Origin: Burkholderiales bacterium
GTDB taxonomy: Bacteria; Pseudomonadota; Gammaproteobacteria; Burkholderiales; Burkholderiaceae_C
Direction: 5' to 3'
Length of the DNA: 64,000 nt
NCBI GenBank assembly: GCA_016702555.1
Contig: JADJDV010000006.1
Location: 62,001 to 126,000, forward strand
In this document: in pieces, positions 8,198 through 16,379 of the stretch
Numbering within the stretch: position 1 is the stretch's first letter
How the letters are laid out: every line of letters begins with the position of its first letter
Notes under the pieces: model-generated
What the model was told of the DNA's origin: nothing
Databases searched by the model: none
What the model saw: only the letters and a program-made list of their open reading frames with translations
Program-made: the position numbers and the translations under genes

Positions 8198-9379
8198 ATG
8201 TCTGATCCGATCGTCATCGTTTCCGCCGCCCGTACGCCCATGGGCAGCTTCCAGGGCGACTTTTCCGGCGTCGCCGCCCACGACCTGGGCGGCGCGGCCA
8301 TCCAGGCCGCCGTCGAACGCGCCGGCATCCAGCCCGAACTGGTCACCGAAGTCCTGTTCGGCAACTGCCTGATGGCCGGCCAGGGCCAGGCGCCGGCGCG
8401 CCAAGCCGCGTTCAAGGGCGGCTTGCCCAAGAGCGCTGGCGCCGTCACGCTCAGCAAGATGTGCGGCTCGGGCATGCGCGCGGCCATGTTCGCGCACGAC
8501 ATGCTGGTGGCGGGCACGCACGATGTGCTGGTTGCCGGCGGCATGGAGAGCATGACCAACGCGCCCTACCTGCTGCAAAAAGGCCGTGGCGGCTACCGCA
8601 TGGGGCACGACAAGGTGTACGACCACATGATGCTCGACGGCCTGGAAGACGCCTACGAAGCCGGCCGCAGCATGGGCACCTTTGGCGAAGACTGTGCGGC
8701 CAAATACAACTTCACCCGCGACGCACAAGACAAATTCGCCATGGCCAGCGTGCAGCGTGCGCAGGAAGCGATCAAGAGCGGCGCGTTCAAGGAAGAAATC
8801 GCCCCCGTGACGGTGAAAGACCGCAAGGGAGCGCGCGTGGTGGACACCGACGAAGGCCCGGGCAAGATCAACATCGACAAGATCCCCACGCTCAAGCCCG
8901 CGTTCAAGAAGGATGGCACGGTGACGGCGGCCGCCAGTTCCAGCATCAACGACGGCGCCGCCGCCATGGTGATGATGCGTGAGAGCACGGCCAGGAAGCT
9001 GGGCGTGAAACCGCTGGCGCGCATCGTCAGCCACGCCACGCATGCGCAAGAGCCGGAGTGGTTCAGCACCGCCCCCATCGGCGCGACCGAAAAGGCGCTG
9101 GAAAAAGCCGGCTGGAAGGTCGATGACGTCGACCTGTGGGAAATCAACGAAGCCTTCGCCGTGGTGCCGATGGCGCTGATGCACGACTTGAAGGTGCCGC
9201 ACGACAAGGTCAACGTCAATGGCGGTGCGTGCGCGCTGGGCCACCCGATTGGCGCCAGCGGTGCGCGCATCATGGTCACGCTGATTCATGCCTTGAAGGC
9301 GCGTGGTCTCAAAAAAGGCCTGGCCACGCTGTGCATTGGCGGTGGCGAGGCGACCGCTGTGGCGCTTGAGCTGGTGTGA
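8198..9379 (+). CDS. Acetyl-CoA C-acyltransferase (thiolase)
   Basis: A 393-residue biosynthetic/degradative thiolase. The acyl-accepting cysteine is C89 (SKMCGSGM), and the C-terminal acid-base residues are H349 in GHPIG and C379 in CIGGGE. It probably cleaves acetoacetyl-CoA from leucine degradation into two acetyl-CoA, or acts on other 3-ketoacyl-CoAs. The start at 8198 is chosen over an in-frame ATG 15 bp upstream because GAAGGAG at 8185-8191 lies 6 bp before it and overlaps the earlier start. Several thiolase symbols are possible, so none is given. Confidence 0.92.
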   Translation: MSDPIVIVSAARTPMGSFQGDFSGVAAHDLGGAAIQAAVERAGIQPELVTEVLFGNCLMAGQGQAPARQAAFKGGLPKSAGAVTLSKMCGSGMRAAMFAHDMLVAGTHDVLVAGGMESMTNAPYLLQKGRGGYRMGHDKVYDHMMLDGLEDAYEAGRSMGTFGEDCAAKYNFTRDAQDKFAMASVQRAQEAIKSGAFKEEIAPVTVKDRKGARVVDTDEGPGKINIDKIPTLKPAFKKDGTVTAAASSSINDGAAAMVMMRESTARKLGVKPLARIVSHATHAQEPEWFSTAPIGATEKALEKAGWKVDDVDLWEINEAFAVVPMALMHDLKVPHDKVNVNGGACALGHPIGASGARIMVTLIHALKARGLKKGLATLCIGGGEATAVALELV

Positions 9380-9557
9380 AAAGAGTAGCTGCTTGCGTTT
9401 AGTGCATAAGCGCTTACGGTCGATTTGAAGGAATTTTTTCTGTGACGCCGTAAGGACGCCGACATGTTGACTCCGCTGACGCCCTGCATCGCCTGTACCC
9501 GTAGGCGCCGGCACGTTCGCGCGCCAAGCAACTGGGCCGGCTGGAGATGATGTCGTC

Positions 9558-10229
9558 ATGTCTACGGTTCTGATCATCGGCGCCTCGCGCGGCATCGGCC
9601 TCGAACTGGCGCGCCAAGGCCTGGCGGCGGGCGAGCGCGTGATCGCCACGGCGCGCGACGATGCCGGCCTGGCGCGCCTGCGTGCATTGGGCGCGCAAAC
9701 CCTGCGCGTGGACGTGGCCGACCCGGCCAGCGTCAGCAGCCTGGCCTGGCAGCTGGATGGTGAAAAGGTCGACATCGCCTGGCATGTGGCCGGCCTGATG
9801 TGCAGCCGCGCCGACGCCACGCAGCCGCCCACGCAAACCGACTTCGACCGCGTGATGCACGCCAACGTGCTGGGCGCGATGCAGGTCATCCCGCAGGTGG
9901 CGCCGCTGGTCGAGGCGGCGGGCGGGCGCTTTGCCTTCATCTCCAGCGTGATGGGCCAGATCGGCGGCGTGGCGGCCAGCAACGCCTGGCTGTACCGTGT
10001 CAGCAAGGCGGCGCTGAACATGGCCGTGGCCTCGGCGCGCAGCGCCTACCCGGGTGCCATCATGGTGTGCCTGCACCCTGGCTGGGTGCAGACCGACATG
10101 GGCGGCGGCGCTGCGCCGGTGACGGTCGCCGACAGCGCCAGCGGCCTGCGCCGTGTGGTGGCCGGCTTGTCGGCCGCAGACAGTGGAGCCTTCTTGCAAT
10201 ACGACGGACAACGTTTTTCTTCATGGTGA
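9558..10229 (+). CDS. SDR family oxidoreductase
   Basis: A 223-residue short-chain dehydrogenase. The nucleotide motif GASRGIG is at 8-14. The expected catalytic serine is in FISSVMGQ and the YxxxK motif is YRVSK. It lacks an NNAG motif, having WHVAGLM instead, as in some atypical C-factor-like SDRs. The substrate is unknown. It ends 4 bp before the next acyl-CoA dehydrogenase, so the two are co-transcribed. The 178 bp before it hold no recognisable gene. Confidence 0.85.
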   Translation: MSTVLIIGASRGIGLELARQGLAAGERVIATARDDAGLARLRALGAQTLRVDVADPASVSSLAWQLDGEKVDIAWHVAGLMCSRADATQPPTQTDFDRVMHANVLGAMQVIPQVAPLVEAAGGRFAFISSVMGQIGGVAASNAWLYRVSKAALNMAVASARSAYPGAIMVCLHPGWVQTDMGGGAAPVTVADSASGLRRVVAGLSAADSGAFLQYDGQRFSSW

Positions 10230-10233
10230 CTTC

Positions 10234-11370
10234 ATGCTGCTGACTCAAGACCAGGAAATGATCCGCGACGCCGTGCGCACCTTCGCGCAAGAGCAACTGT
10301 GGCCGCACGCCGCGCAATGGGACAAGGAACACGCCTTTCCCGAAGCCGCGCACAAGGGCCTGGCCGAGCTGGGCGCCTACGGCATCTGCGTACCCGAGGA
10401 ATATGGCGGCGCGGGCCTGGATTACGTCACGCTGGCGCTGGTGCTGGAGGAAATCGCCGCCGGCGATGGCGGCACCAGCACGCCCATCAGCGTCACCAAC
10501 TGCCCCTACAACGCCATCCTGATGCGCTACGGCACCGAGGCGCAAAAGCAGCAATGGCTGGTGCCCGCCGCACGCGGCGAAATGCTGGGCGCCTTCGCGC
10601 TGACCGAGCCGCAGGTGGGCAGCGACGCCTCCAGCCTGCGCACCATGGCGGTCAAGGACGGCGACGACTACGTGCTGAACGGCGTCAAGCAGTTCATCAC
10701 CAGCGGCAAGAACGGGCATGTGGCGGTGGTGATTGCGGTCACCGACAAGGCGGCGGGCAAGCGCGGCATGTCGGCCTTCATCGTGCCCACGCACCGCCTG
10801 GGCAACAGCGGCTGGGTGGTGGCGCGCATTGAGGACAAGCTGGGCCAGCACAGCAGCGACACCGCGCAGATCAATCTGGAAGACTGCCGCGTGCCGGCCG
10901 AAAACCTGATCGGCGAAGAGGGCGAGGGCTACAAGATTGCGCTCTCGGCGCTGGAGGGCGGCCGCATCGGCATCGCCGCGCAAAGCGTGGGCATGGCGCG
11001 CTCGGCGCTCGAAGTCGCCATCCAGTACGCCAAGGAGCGCGAGAGCTTTGGCACGGCGATCTTCAACCACCAGGCGGTCGGTTTCCGTCTGGCGGATTGC
11101 GCGACCCGGCTGGAAGCCGCGCGCCAGCTGATCTGGCACGCTGCCAGCCTGCGCGACGCCGGCCGCCCGTGCCTGAAGGAAGCCGCCATGGCCAAGCTGT
11201 TCGCCACCGAGACCGCCGAAGCCGTGTGCAGCACCGCCATCCAGACCCTGGGTGGCTACGGCTACGTGAGCGATTTCCCGGTCGAGCGCATCTACCGCGA
11301 CGTGCGCGTGTGCCAGATCTACGAAGGCACCAGCGATGTGCAGAAGATCATCATCACGCGGGCGCTGTGA
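10234..11370 (+). CDS. Acyl-CoA dehydrogenase (short/branched-chain type)
   Basis: This 378-residue FAD enzyme has the motif FALTEPQVGSDAS and the C-terminal catalytic glutamate in YEGTSDVQK. That glutamate position is the short-chain/butyryl arrangement and differs from the isovaleryl-CoA dehydrogenase at 3363. It would therefore serve a second acyl-CoA, for example butyryl-, isobutyryl- or 2-methylbutyryl-CoA. The ATG at 10234, 4 bp after the SDR stop, begins the conserved LLTQDQEMIRD; an earlier frame start would overlap the SDR. Electrons go to ETF. Confidence 0.9.
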   Translation: MLLTQDQEMIRDAVRTFAQEQLWPHAAQWDKEHAFPEAAHKGLAELGAYGICVPEEYGGAGLDYVTLALVLEEIAAGDGGTSTPISVTNCPYNAILMRYGTEAQKQQWLVPAARGEMLGAFALTEPQVGSDASSLRTMAVKDGDDYVLNGVKQFITSGKNGHVAVVIAVTDKAAGKRGMSAFIVPTHRLGNSGWVVARIEDKLGQHSSDTAQINLEDCRVPAENLIGEEGEGYKIALSALEGGRIGIAAQSVGMARSALEVAIQYAKERESFGTAIFNHQAVGFRLADCATRLEAARQLIWHAASLRDAGRPCLKEAAMAKLFATETAEAVCSTAIQTLGGYGYVSDFPVERIYRDVRVCQIYEGTSDVQKIIITRAL

Positions 11371-11406
11371 GCCGGTGAGCGCCCGTTCGTACGCCGTGCG
11401 GCCGCG

Positions 11407-12795
11407 ATGAGAATCATCATCCTCGGCGCCGGCCGCGTCGGTGAGAGCGTGGCCGAGACGCTGGTCTCCGAGGCCAACGACATCACCGTGGTCGACCCCG
11501 ACCCCGAGCGCCTGCATGGGCTGGAGGAGCGGCTGGAGTTGCGCGGCGTGGCCGGCAACGGCGTGCAACCCTCGGTGCTGCGCCACGCCGGTGCCCAGGA
11601 TTGCGATCTGTTCATTGCCTGCACCGGACTGGACGAGACCAATCTGGTGGCCTGCAAGATCGCGCACGACGTGTTCGGCATACCGACCACCATCGCGCGC
11701 CTGCGCTCGCCCGAGTTCGTGCAGGGCGACAAATTGCTGGACAAAGCGGGCTTCGCGGTCGATCGCGTGATCTGCCCGGAGGCCTCGGTCACGCACACCA
11801 TCCATCGGCTGATCGAATACCCCGAGGCGCTGCAGGTGATCCGGTTCTCGCAGAGCGAGGCGCACCTGGTGGTGGTGCGGGTGGCGGCCGGCAGTCGCCT
11901 GGCCGACCACAGCATCGCCGAGTTCCGGGCCCAGAACCGGGAGGTGCCGATGCGCATCGTCGCCATCTACCGGCGCGATCAGGAGCTGCCGGTGGCGGCC
12001 GAAACGCGCGTGCTGGCGGGCGACGAGGTGTTCGTGCTGACCGGGCGCGAGAGCGTGCGCCCGGCGCTGCACGCCATTGGCAACCCGGACCGCCCGGTGC
12101 GCCGCGTGATGATCGCCGGCGGCGGCAAGGTCGGCCTGCGGCTGGCGCGCGGCCTGGTCGGCCAGTGCGAGGTGAAGATCATCGAGGCCGACCGCAAGCG
12201 CTGCGCCTATCTGGCGTCCGAGTTGCCGGCCGAGATGCTGGTGTTGCAGGGCGATGGCACCGATGAGGACCTGCTGCTGGACGAAAATGTCAGCGACATG
12301 GATTTGTTCGTCGCCGTCACCAGCGACGACGAGGACAACATCCTGGGGGCCATGCTGGCCAAGCGCCTGGGCGCGCGCCGCGTGATCGCGCTGATCAACC
12401 GCCGTGCCTACGCCGACATGCTGCAGGGCAGCACCATCGACATCGCCATTTCGCCCGCCAACGCGGTGATCGGCGAGTTGCTGATGCATGTGCGGCGCGG
12501 CGCCGTGGCGGCGGTGCACAGCCTGCGTGGCGGCACCGCCGAGGCGCTGGAGGGCGTGGCGCACGGCGACGCCAAGACCTCGCGCCTGGTGGGTCGGCGC
12601 GTGGAACAGATCCGCCTGCCCGTGGGCGCGCGCATCGGCGCCATCGTGCGCGGCGCGGGCGCCGACGCGCGCACCGTGGTGCCGGCGCACGACACCGTGA
12701 TCGAGACCGACGACCACGTGATCATCTTCCTGCCGCACAAGCGCATGGTGCGTGAGGTGGAGAAGCTGTTTCAGGTGCGTGCAACCTTTCTATGA
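11407..12795 (+). CDS. trkA: Trk potassium uptake regulatory subunit TrkA
   Basis: A 462-residue peripheral membrane protein made of two repeated RCK units. The first Rossmann fold opens with ILGAGRVGESVAETL at 5-19, and the second with IAGGGKVGLRLARGL near 236; each is followed by a TrkA-C domain. It binds NAD(H)/ATP and gates the TrkH channel. The trkH gene follows 178 bp downstream, after a palindromic repeat that begins directly at the trkA stop. Confidence 0.95.
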   Translation: MRIIILGAGRVGESVAETLVSEANDITVVDPDPERLHGLEERLELRGVAGNGVQPSVLRHAGAQDCDLFIACTGLDETNLVACKIAHDVFGIPTTIARLRSPEFVQGDKLLDKAGFAVDRVICPEASVTHTIHRLIEYPEALQVIRFSQSEAHLVVVRVAAGSRLADHSIAEFRAQNREVPMRIVAIYRRDQELPVAAETRVLAGDEVFVLTGRESVRPALHAIGNPDRPVRRVMIAGGGKVGLRLARGLVGQCEVKIIEADRKRCAYLASELPAEMLVLQGDGTDEDLLLDENVSDMDLFVAVTSDDEDNILGAMLAKRLGARRVIALINRRAYADMLQGSTIDIAISPANAVIGELLMHVRRGAVAAVHSLRGGTAEALEGVAHGDAKTSRLVGRRVEQIRLPVGARIGAIVRGAGADARTVVPAHDTVIETDDHVIIFLPHKRMVREVEKLFQVRATFL

Positions 12796-12870
12796 CCCCA
12801 CTGAGTCGCCTGCGGCGCCTTCCCCCGAGGGGGACAACGCGGGTGGCCGGCGCAGGTCCGGCCACGCCGT
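12796..12870. repeat. REP-like palindromic repeat between trkA and trkH
   Basis: Immediately after the trkA stop lie GTCGCCTGCGGCGCC, then CCCCC-GA-GGGGG (to 12834), then GGTGGCCGG / CCGGCCACG arms (12842-12868). This run of GC-rich hairpins resembles the intergenic repeats common in Comamonadaceae genomes (from general knowledge). It may attenuate transcription or stabilise trkA mRNA. Confidence 0.55.
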
Positions 12871-12973
12871 TCTTGAATGGCCTGTGCCGCGGCCGTCGGA
12901 CCGACTCCGCATGCTCTGCTGCGTGGCCACTGGGCGAGTGGCTGGTGGCGTCATCACGGGAAACCGTTGCGCC

Positions 12974-14434
12974 ATGAAGCGCTTCGCCCCCGCCTTCCTC
13001 GTGCTCTCGTGGGTCGTCATGGGTTTCTCCTTCGCCTTTTTCGTGCCGATGGCGTGGGACTGGTTTGGCGAGGGCGGTGGGCACGCGTGGGTGTGGGGCT
13101 GGTGCTTTGCCTTCACGCTGGCGACCGGGGCCTGGCTGTGGGTGCGCACGCGCCACGCGCACCGCGAACTGACGGTGCGCGACGGCTTTCTGCTGGTCAC
13201 CCTGGTGTGGGTGGTGCTGCCGGCCTACGCATCGTTGCCGCTGATGTTCACCATCCACGGCCTGGGCTTCACCGACGCCTACTTCGAGGCCATGAGCGGC
13301 CTCACGGCGACCGGCGCCACGGCGCTGGCGGGGCTCGATCTGCTGGCACCCTCGGTCAACATCTGGCGCTGCTTTCTGCAGCTGATCGGCGGCCTCGGCG
13401 TCATGCTGCTGGCGGTGGCGATCCTGCCCTTTCTCGGCCTGGGCGGGGCGCAGCTGTACAAGGCCGAGGTGCCGGGCCCGATGAAGGAGCAGCGCCTGAC
13501 GCCGCGCCTGGCCGAGACCGCGCGCGGCCTGTGGAGCGTGTACTTCGTGCTGTCGCTGGCCTGCTTTCTGGCCTACCGCGCGGGCGGCATGAGCTGGTCG
13601 GACGCGTTCATGCACATGTGCACGACCCTGGGCCTGGGCGGCATGTCGTCGCACGACCAGAGCTTCGGCTACTGGAACTCGCCGCAACTGGAATGGACGG
13701 CGGTGCTGTTCATGCTGCTGGCGGGCATCAGCTTTGCACGCTACTTCATGCTGTGGCGGCAACGCTCGCTGTCGCCGGTGCTCAAGGACACGGAGGTGCG
13801 CGCCTATTTCGGCACGCTGCTGGCCGCCACCGTGCTGGTCACCAGCATGCTGCTGGTCGAGCAGGTGGTCGAGGGCTTTCCCCAGGCACTGCGCCAGGCC
13901 GCGTTCCAGGTGCTGTCGGTGGCCACCACCACCGGCTACGCCACCACCGACTACCTGCTGTGGCCGTCCTTCGTGCCGGTGCTGCTGCTGTTTCTGGGCT
14001 GCTTCGTGTCCTGCGCCGGCTCCACCGGCGGCGGCATCAAGATGGTGCGCGTGCTGGTGCTGGTGAAGATTGCGCAGCGCGAGCTGGTGCGCATCATCCA
14101 CCCGCGCGTGGTGTACCCGGTGGCGCTGGGCCGCAGCGTGGTGCCGGCCGACGTGATCGCCGCCGTGATGGCCTTCATGCTGATCTACGGCGGCGCCATG
14201 GTGGTGCTGACCATGCTGATGCTGGCCTCGGGCCTGGACGTGGTGACCGCCTTCACCGCCATCGTGGCCTGCCTCAACAACATCGGTCCCGGCATGGGCA
14301 AGGTGGGGCCGTCGGGCAATTACGGCGCCTTGAACGACTTCCAGATCTGGCTGTGCTCGCTGGCCATGCTGCTGGGGCGGCTGGAGCTGCTGTCGGTGAT
14401 GGTGCTGTTCACGCCACAGTTCTGGAGAAGATGA
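12974..14434 (+). CDS. trkH: Trk potassium transporter membrane subunit TrkH
   Basis: A 486-residue polytopic membrane protein of the TrkH/KtrB superfamily with repeated pore loops: FEAMSGLTATGATAL (first selectivity loop), MCTTLGLGGMS, VATTTGYATTDY and LNNIGPG. The glycine-centred loops form the potassium filter. The start at 12974 gives a hydrophobic first helix; the frame is open upstream only through the repeat. It works with TrkA encoded just upstream. Confidence 0.95.
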   Translation: MKRFAPAFLVLSWVVMGFSFAFFVPMAWDWFGEGGGHAWVWGWCFAFTLATGAWLWVRTRHAHRELTVRDGFLLVTLVWVVLPAYASLPLMFTIHGLGFTDAYFEAMSGLTATGATALAGLDLLAPSVNIWRCFLQLIGGLGVMLLAVAILPFLGLGGAQLYKAEVPGPMKEQRLTPRLAETARGLWSVYFVLSLACFLAYRAGGMSWSDAFMHMCTTLGLGGMSSHDQSFGYWNSPQLEWTAVLFMLLAGISFARYFMLWRQRSLSPVLKDTEVRAYFGTLLAATVLVTSMLLVEQVVEGFPQALRQAAFQVLSVATTTGYATTDYLLWPSFVPVLLLFLGCFVSCAGSTGGGIKMVRVLVLVKIAQRELVRIIHPRVVYPVALGRSVVPADVIAAVMAFMLIYGGAMVVLTMLMLASGLDVVTAFTAIVACLNNIGPGMGKVGPSGNYGALNDFQIWLCSLAMLLGRLELLSVMVLFTPQFWRR

Positions 14435-14438
14435 AACT

Positions 14439-14530
14439 GAGGTTCGGCGTTCGGCGTTCGGCGTTGCGCGTTGAGCGCGACAATGCAGGAATCCGGAGCA
14501 TCGTGTCTGACTCGCTCAACGCCGAACCTC
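14439..14530. repeat. Inverted-repeat element with tandem TTCGGCG units upstream of the rhodanese gene
   Basis: Arms GAGGTTCGGCGTT (14439-14451) and AACGCCGAACCTC (14518-14530) face each other. The left side contains three tandem TCGGCGT units, and GTTGAGCG/CGCTCAAC extends the pairing. A related element (GTTCAGCG...CGCTGAAC) lies inside uvrA at 48529-48604, so this is a dispersed family rather than a local terminator. Confidence 0.7.
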
Positions 14531-14560
14531 GTCACAACGCTCAACCGGAAGGAGTCCCCC

Positions 14561-14989
14561 ATGCCCATCACCAAGGGTTTTCGCGCACTCGTCGACGAGG
14601 CGATGGCGCAGGTCACCACCTACAGCGTCGATCAGGTGCGCGCGCGCATCGACGACCCCAGGCTGCAGATCGTCGACATCCGCGATGCGCGCGAGCTGGA
14701 GCGCGAGGGCACGGTGCCCGGGGCCTTCAATGCCCCGCGCGGCATGCTGGAATTCTGGGTTGACCCCGATTCGCCCTATTACAAGCCGGTGTTCGGCGAC
14801 CAGGGCAAGGAATACGTGTTGTTCTGCGGCGCCGGCTGGCGCAGCGCGTTGGCCACCAAGGCGCTGCAGGACATGGGCATGGGCAACGTGGCCCACATCG
14901 ACGGCGGCTTTGGCGCCTGGCAGAAGCAGGGTGCGCCGGTGGAAAGCTACGAGGCACACCGCGCCCGCCGCGCGCCGGCCAAGGGATGA
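14561..14989 (+). CDS. Rhodanese-like domain protein
   Basis: A 142-residue single rhodanese domain. The active-site cysteine is C89 in FCGAGWRSA, and the CDC25-like N-terminal motif VDIRDARELEREG is at 38-50. Such proteins transfer sulfane sulfur to cyanide or cellular acceptors. The start at 14561 follows GGAAGGAG at 14547-14554. No targeting signal is seen, so it is cytosolic. No obvious sulfur-metabolism partner is adjacent. Confidence 0.88.
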   Translation: MPITKGFRALVDEAMAQVTTYSVDQVRARIDDPRLQIVDIRDARELEREGTVPGAFNAPRGMLEFWVDPDSPYYKPVFGDQGKEYVLFCGAGWRSALATKALQDMGMGNVAHIDGGFGAWQKQGAPVESYEAHRARRAPAKG

Positions 14990-15029
14990 GCCAGCGCCAC
15001 GCCGACCGGCGGCGCGCAGCGGTCAGCGC

Positions 15030-15440
15030 GTGAAGTCGGTCGCCGGCGACTGCCCCTGCGGCCGCCTGGATGCGCGTGGCCGCCGCCTGGCCCATGCCGC
15101 GTGCTGCGGGCGCTACCTCGATCACCGGGACGAGGCGGCGGCGTCCGACGCCGAAACCCTGATGCGATCGCGCTACTGCGCCTTCGTGCTGGAGCGCGCC
15201 GATTACCTGCTGGCCACCTGGCATGTGACACAGCGTCCGCCGTCGATCGAGTTCGAGCCCGGCGCACGCTGGCTGGGGCTGGAGTTGCGCGCCGCGCGCG
15301 CCACCGGGGCCGACAGTGCCGAGGTCGAGTTCGTCGCCCGCCACCGCGTCGCCGGCCGCGCCGTGCGCCTGCACGAGCGCAGCCGCTTCGTGCGCGAGCA
15401 CGGGCGCTGGTTCTATGTCGATGGCATCGCGCCCGTGTGA
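15030..15440 (+). CDS. YchJ family protein (UPF0225)
   Basis: A 136-residue protein with an N-terminal cysteine cluster CPCGR...ACCGRYL and the core MRSRYCAFVLERADYLLATWH, which is typical of the YchJ family. The central domain adopts an NTF2-like fold and the cysteines may bind metal; the function is unknown. The start is probably the GTG at 15030, just before the conserved CPCG. An ATG at 14986 is in another frame. Confidence 0.8.
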   Translation: MKSVAGDCPCGRLDARGRRLAHAACCGRYLDHRDEAAASDAETLMRSRYCAFVLERADYLLATWHVTQRPPSIEFEPGARWLGLELRAARATGADSAEVEFVARHRVAGRAVRLHERSRFVREHGRWFYVDGIAPV

Positions 15441-15456
15441 TGCGTGACGAAGGTGC

Positions 15457-16131
15457 ATGCACATGAAATTTGAAGCCATCCTGTTCGACTGCGACGGCGT
15501 GCTGGTCGACAGCGAGCCCATCACCCACGGCGTGCTGCGCGACCTGCTGGCCGAAAGCGGCTGGAATATGCCGATCGACGAGTGCATGCGGCACTTCATC
15601 GGCCGCACCGTGCGCAGCCAGGCCGCGCTGATCGAAGCGCACACCGGCCAGCCGCTGACCAATGAGTGGATGACCACCTTCTACGCCCGGCGCGACGCGC
15701 AATTGCACGCGCGCCTGCAGCCGATCGAAGGCGCACTGGCGGCCGTGCGCGCGGCGCACGCGCTGACGGGCGGACGCATCGCCTGCGCTTCGGGCGCCGA
15801 TCGCGGCAAGCTGCTGCTGCAACTGGGCAAGACGGGACTGGCCGAGTGGTTTGGCGCGCACGTCTTCAGTGGCCACGATCTGCCGCGCACCAAACCGTTC
15901 CCCGACGTGTATCTGGCCGCCGCGCGGTCGGTCAGCGTGCCGCCCACCCGCTGCCTGGTGATCGAGGACACGCCCACCGGAATTCAGGCCGGCGTGGCCG
16001 CGGGTGCCACCGTGTGGGCCTATTGCCCGCCGGGCGCCGATGGCGAGCCGCTGCGCCAGGCGGGCGCGGTGCGCCTGTTCGCGCGCATGGCCGATCTGCC
16101 CGACTTGTGGAGCACGCCGCAAGCGGGCTGA
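15457..16131 (+). CDS. HAD family hydrolase (phosphoglycolate phosphatase / beta-PGM-like)
   Basis: A 224-residue HAD phosphatase of subfamily IA. Motif I is LFDCDGVLVDSE with the nucleophile aspartate near 11. Motif II is the serine in CASGADR, motif III the lysine in RTKPFPD, and motif IV VIEDTPTGIQAG. The four-helix cap lies after motif I. Likely substrates are small sugar phosphates, but none can be assigned. Two ATGs (15457, 15463) are possible starts. A MITE begins only 9 bp after its stop codon. Confidence 0.87.
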   Translation: MHMKFEAILFDCDGVLVDSEPITHGVLRDLLAESGWNMPIDECMRHFIGRTVRSQAALIEAHTGQPLTNEWMTTFYARRDAQLHARLQPIEGALAAVRAAHALTGGRIACASGADRGKLLLQLGKTGLAEWFGAHVFSGHDLPRTKPFPDVYLAAARSVSVPPTRCLVIEDTPTGIQAGVAAGATVWAYCPPGADGEPLRQAGAVRLFARMADLPDLWSTPQAG

Positions 16132-16135
16132 ATGC

Positions 16136-16379
16136 GTCACCCTAGAAGCGGCAGTTGAACGCGCCCGAGCGTGCCGTGATGGGCGCGTCAGGCAAGGCGT
16201 GAGGACGCCGCAGGCTACTGCCTGCAAGGACGAGCAACGCCGCATGACGTGGCCAGCATGGTGCGATCGGGGGCGTAGCGTGCTCACCCCACAGGTGAAC
16301 GTCATCGAAGCCGAAAAAGTCAAGCACCATGAGCATTTATTGGGGTATTGAAGCGGTCAATTGCCGTTTCTAGGGTCAC
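16136..16379. mobile_element. MITE with terminal inverted repeats and 5-bp target duplication (IS1380-like ends)
   Basis: The element spans 16141-16374 (234 bp). The left end CCTAGAAGCGGCAGTTGA and the inverted right end CCTAGAAACGGCAATTGA differ at two of 18 positions. GTCAC occurs directly outside each end (16136-16140 and 16375-16379) as a target duplication. No transposase is encoded. Ends starting CCTAG and 5-bp duplications are known for IS1380-family elements such as ISEcp1, so a transposase of that family may have mobilised it. The right duplication includes the stop codon of the AraC gene. Confidence 0.85.

Noticed and set aside
9380..9557. A small gene between the thiolase and the SDR
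   Set aside because: No frame gives a convincing start, RBS and composition.
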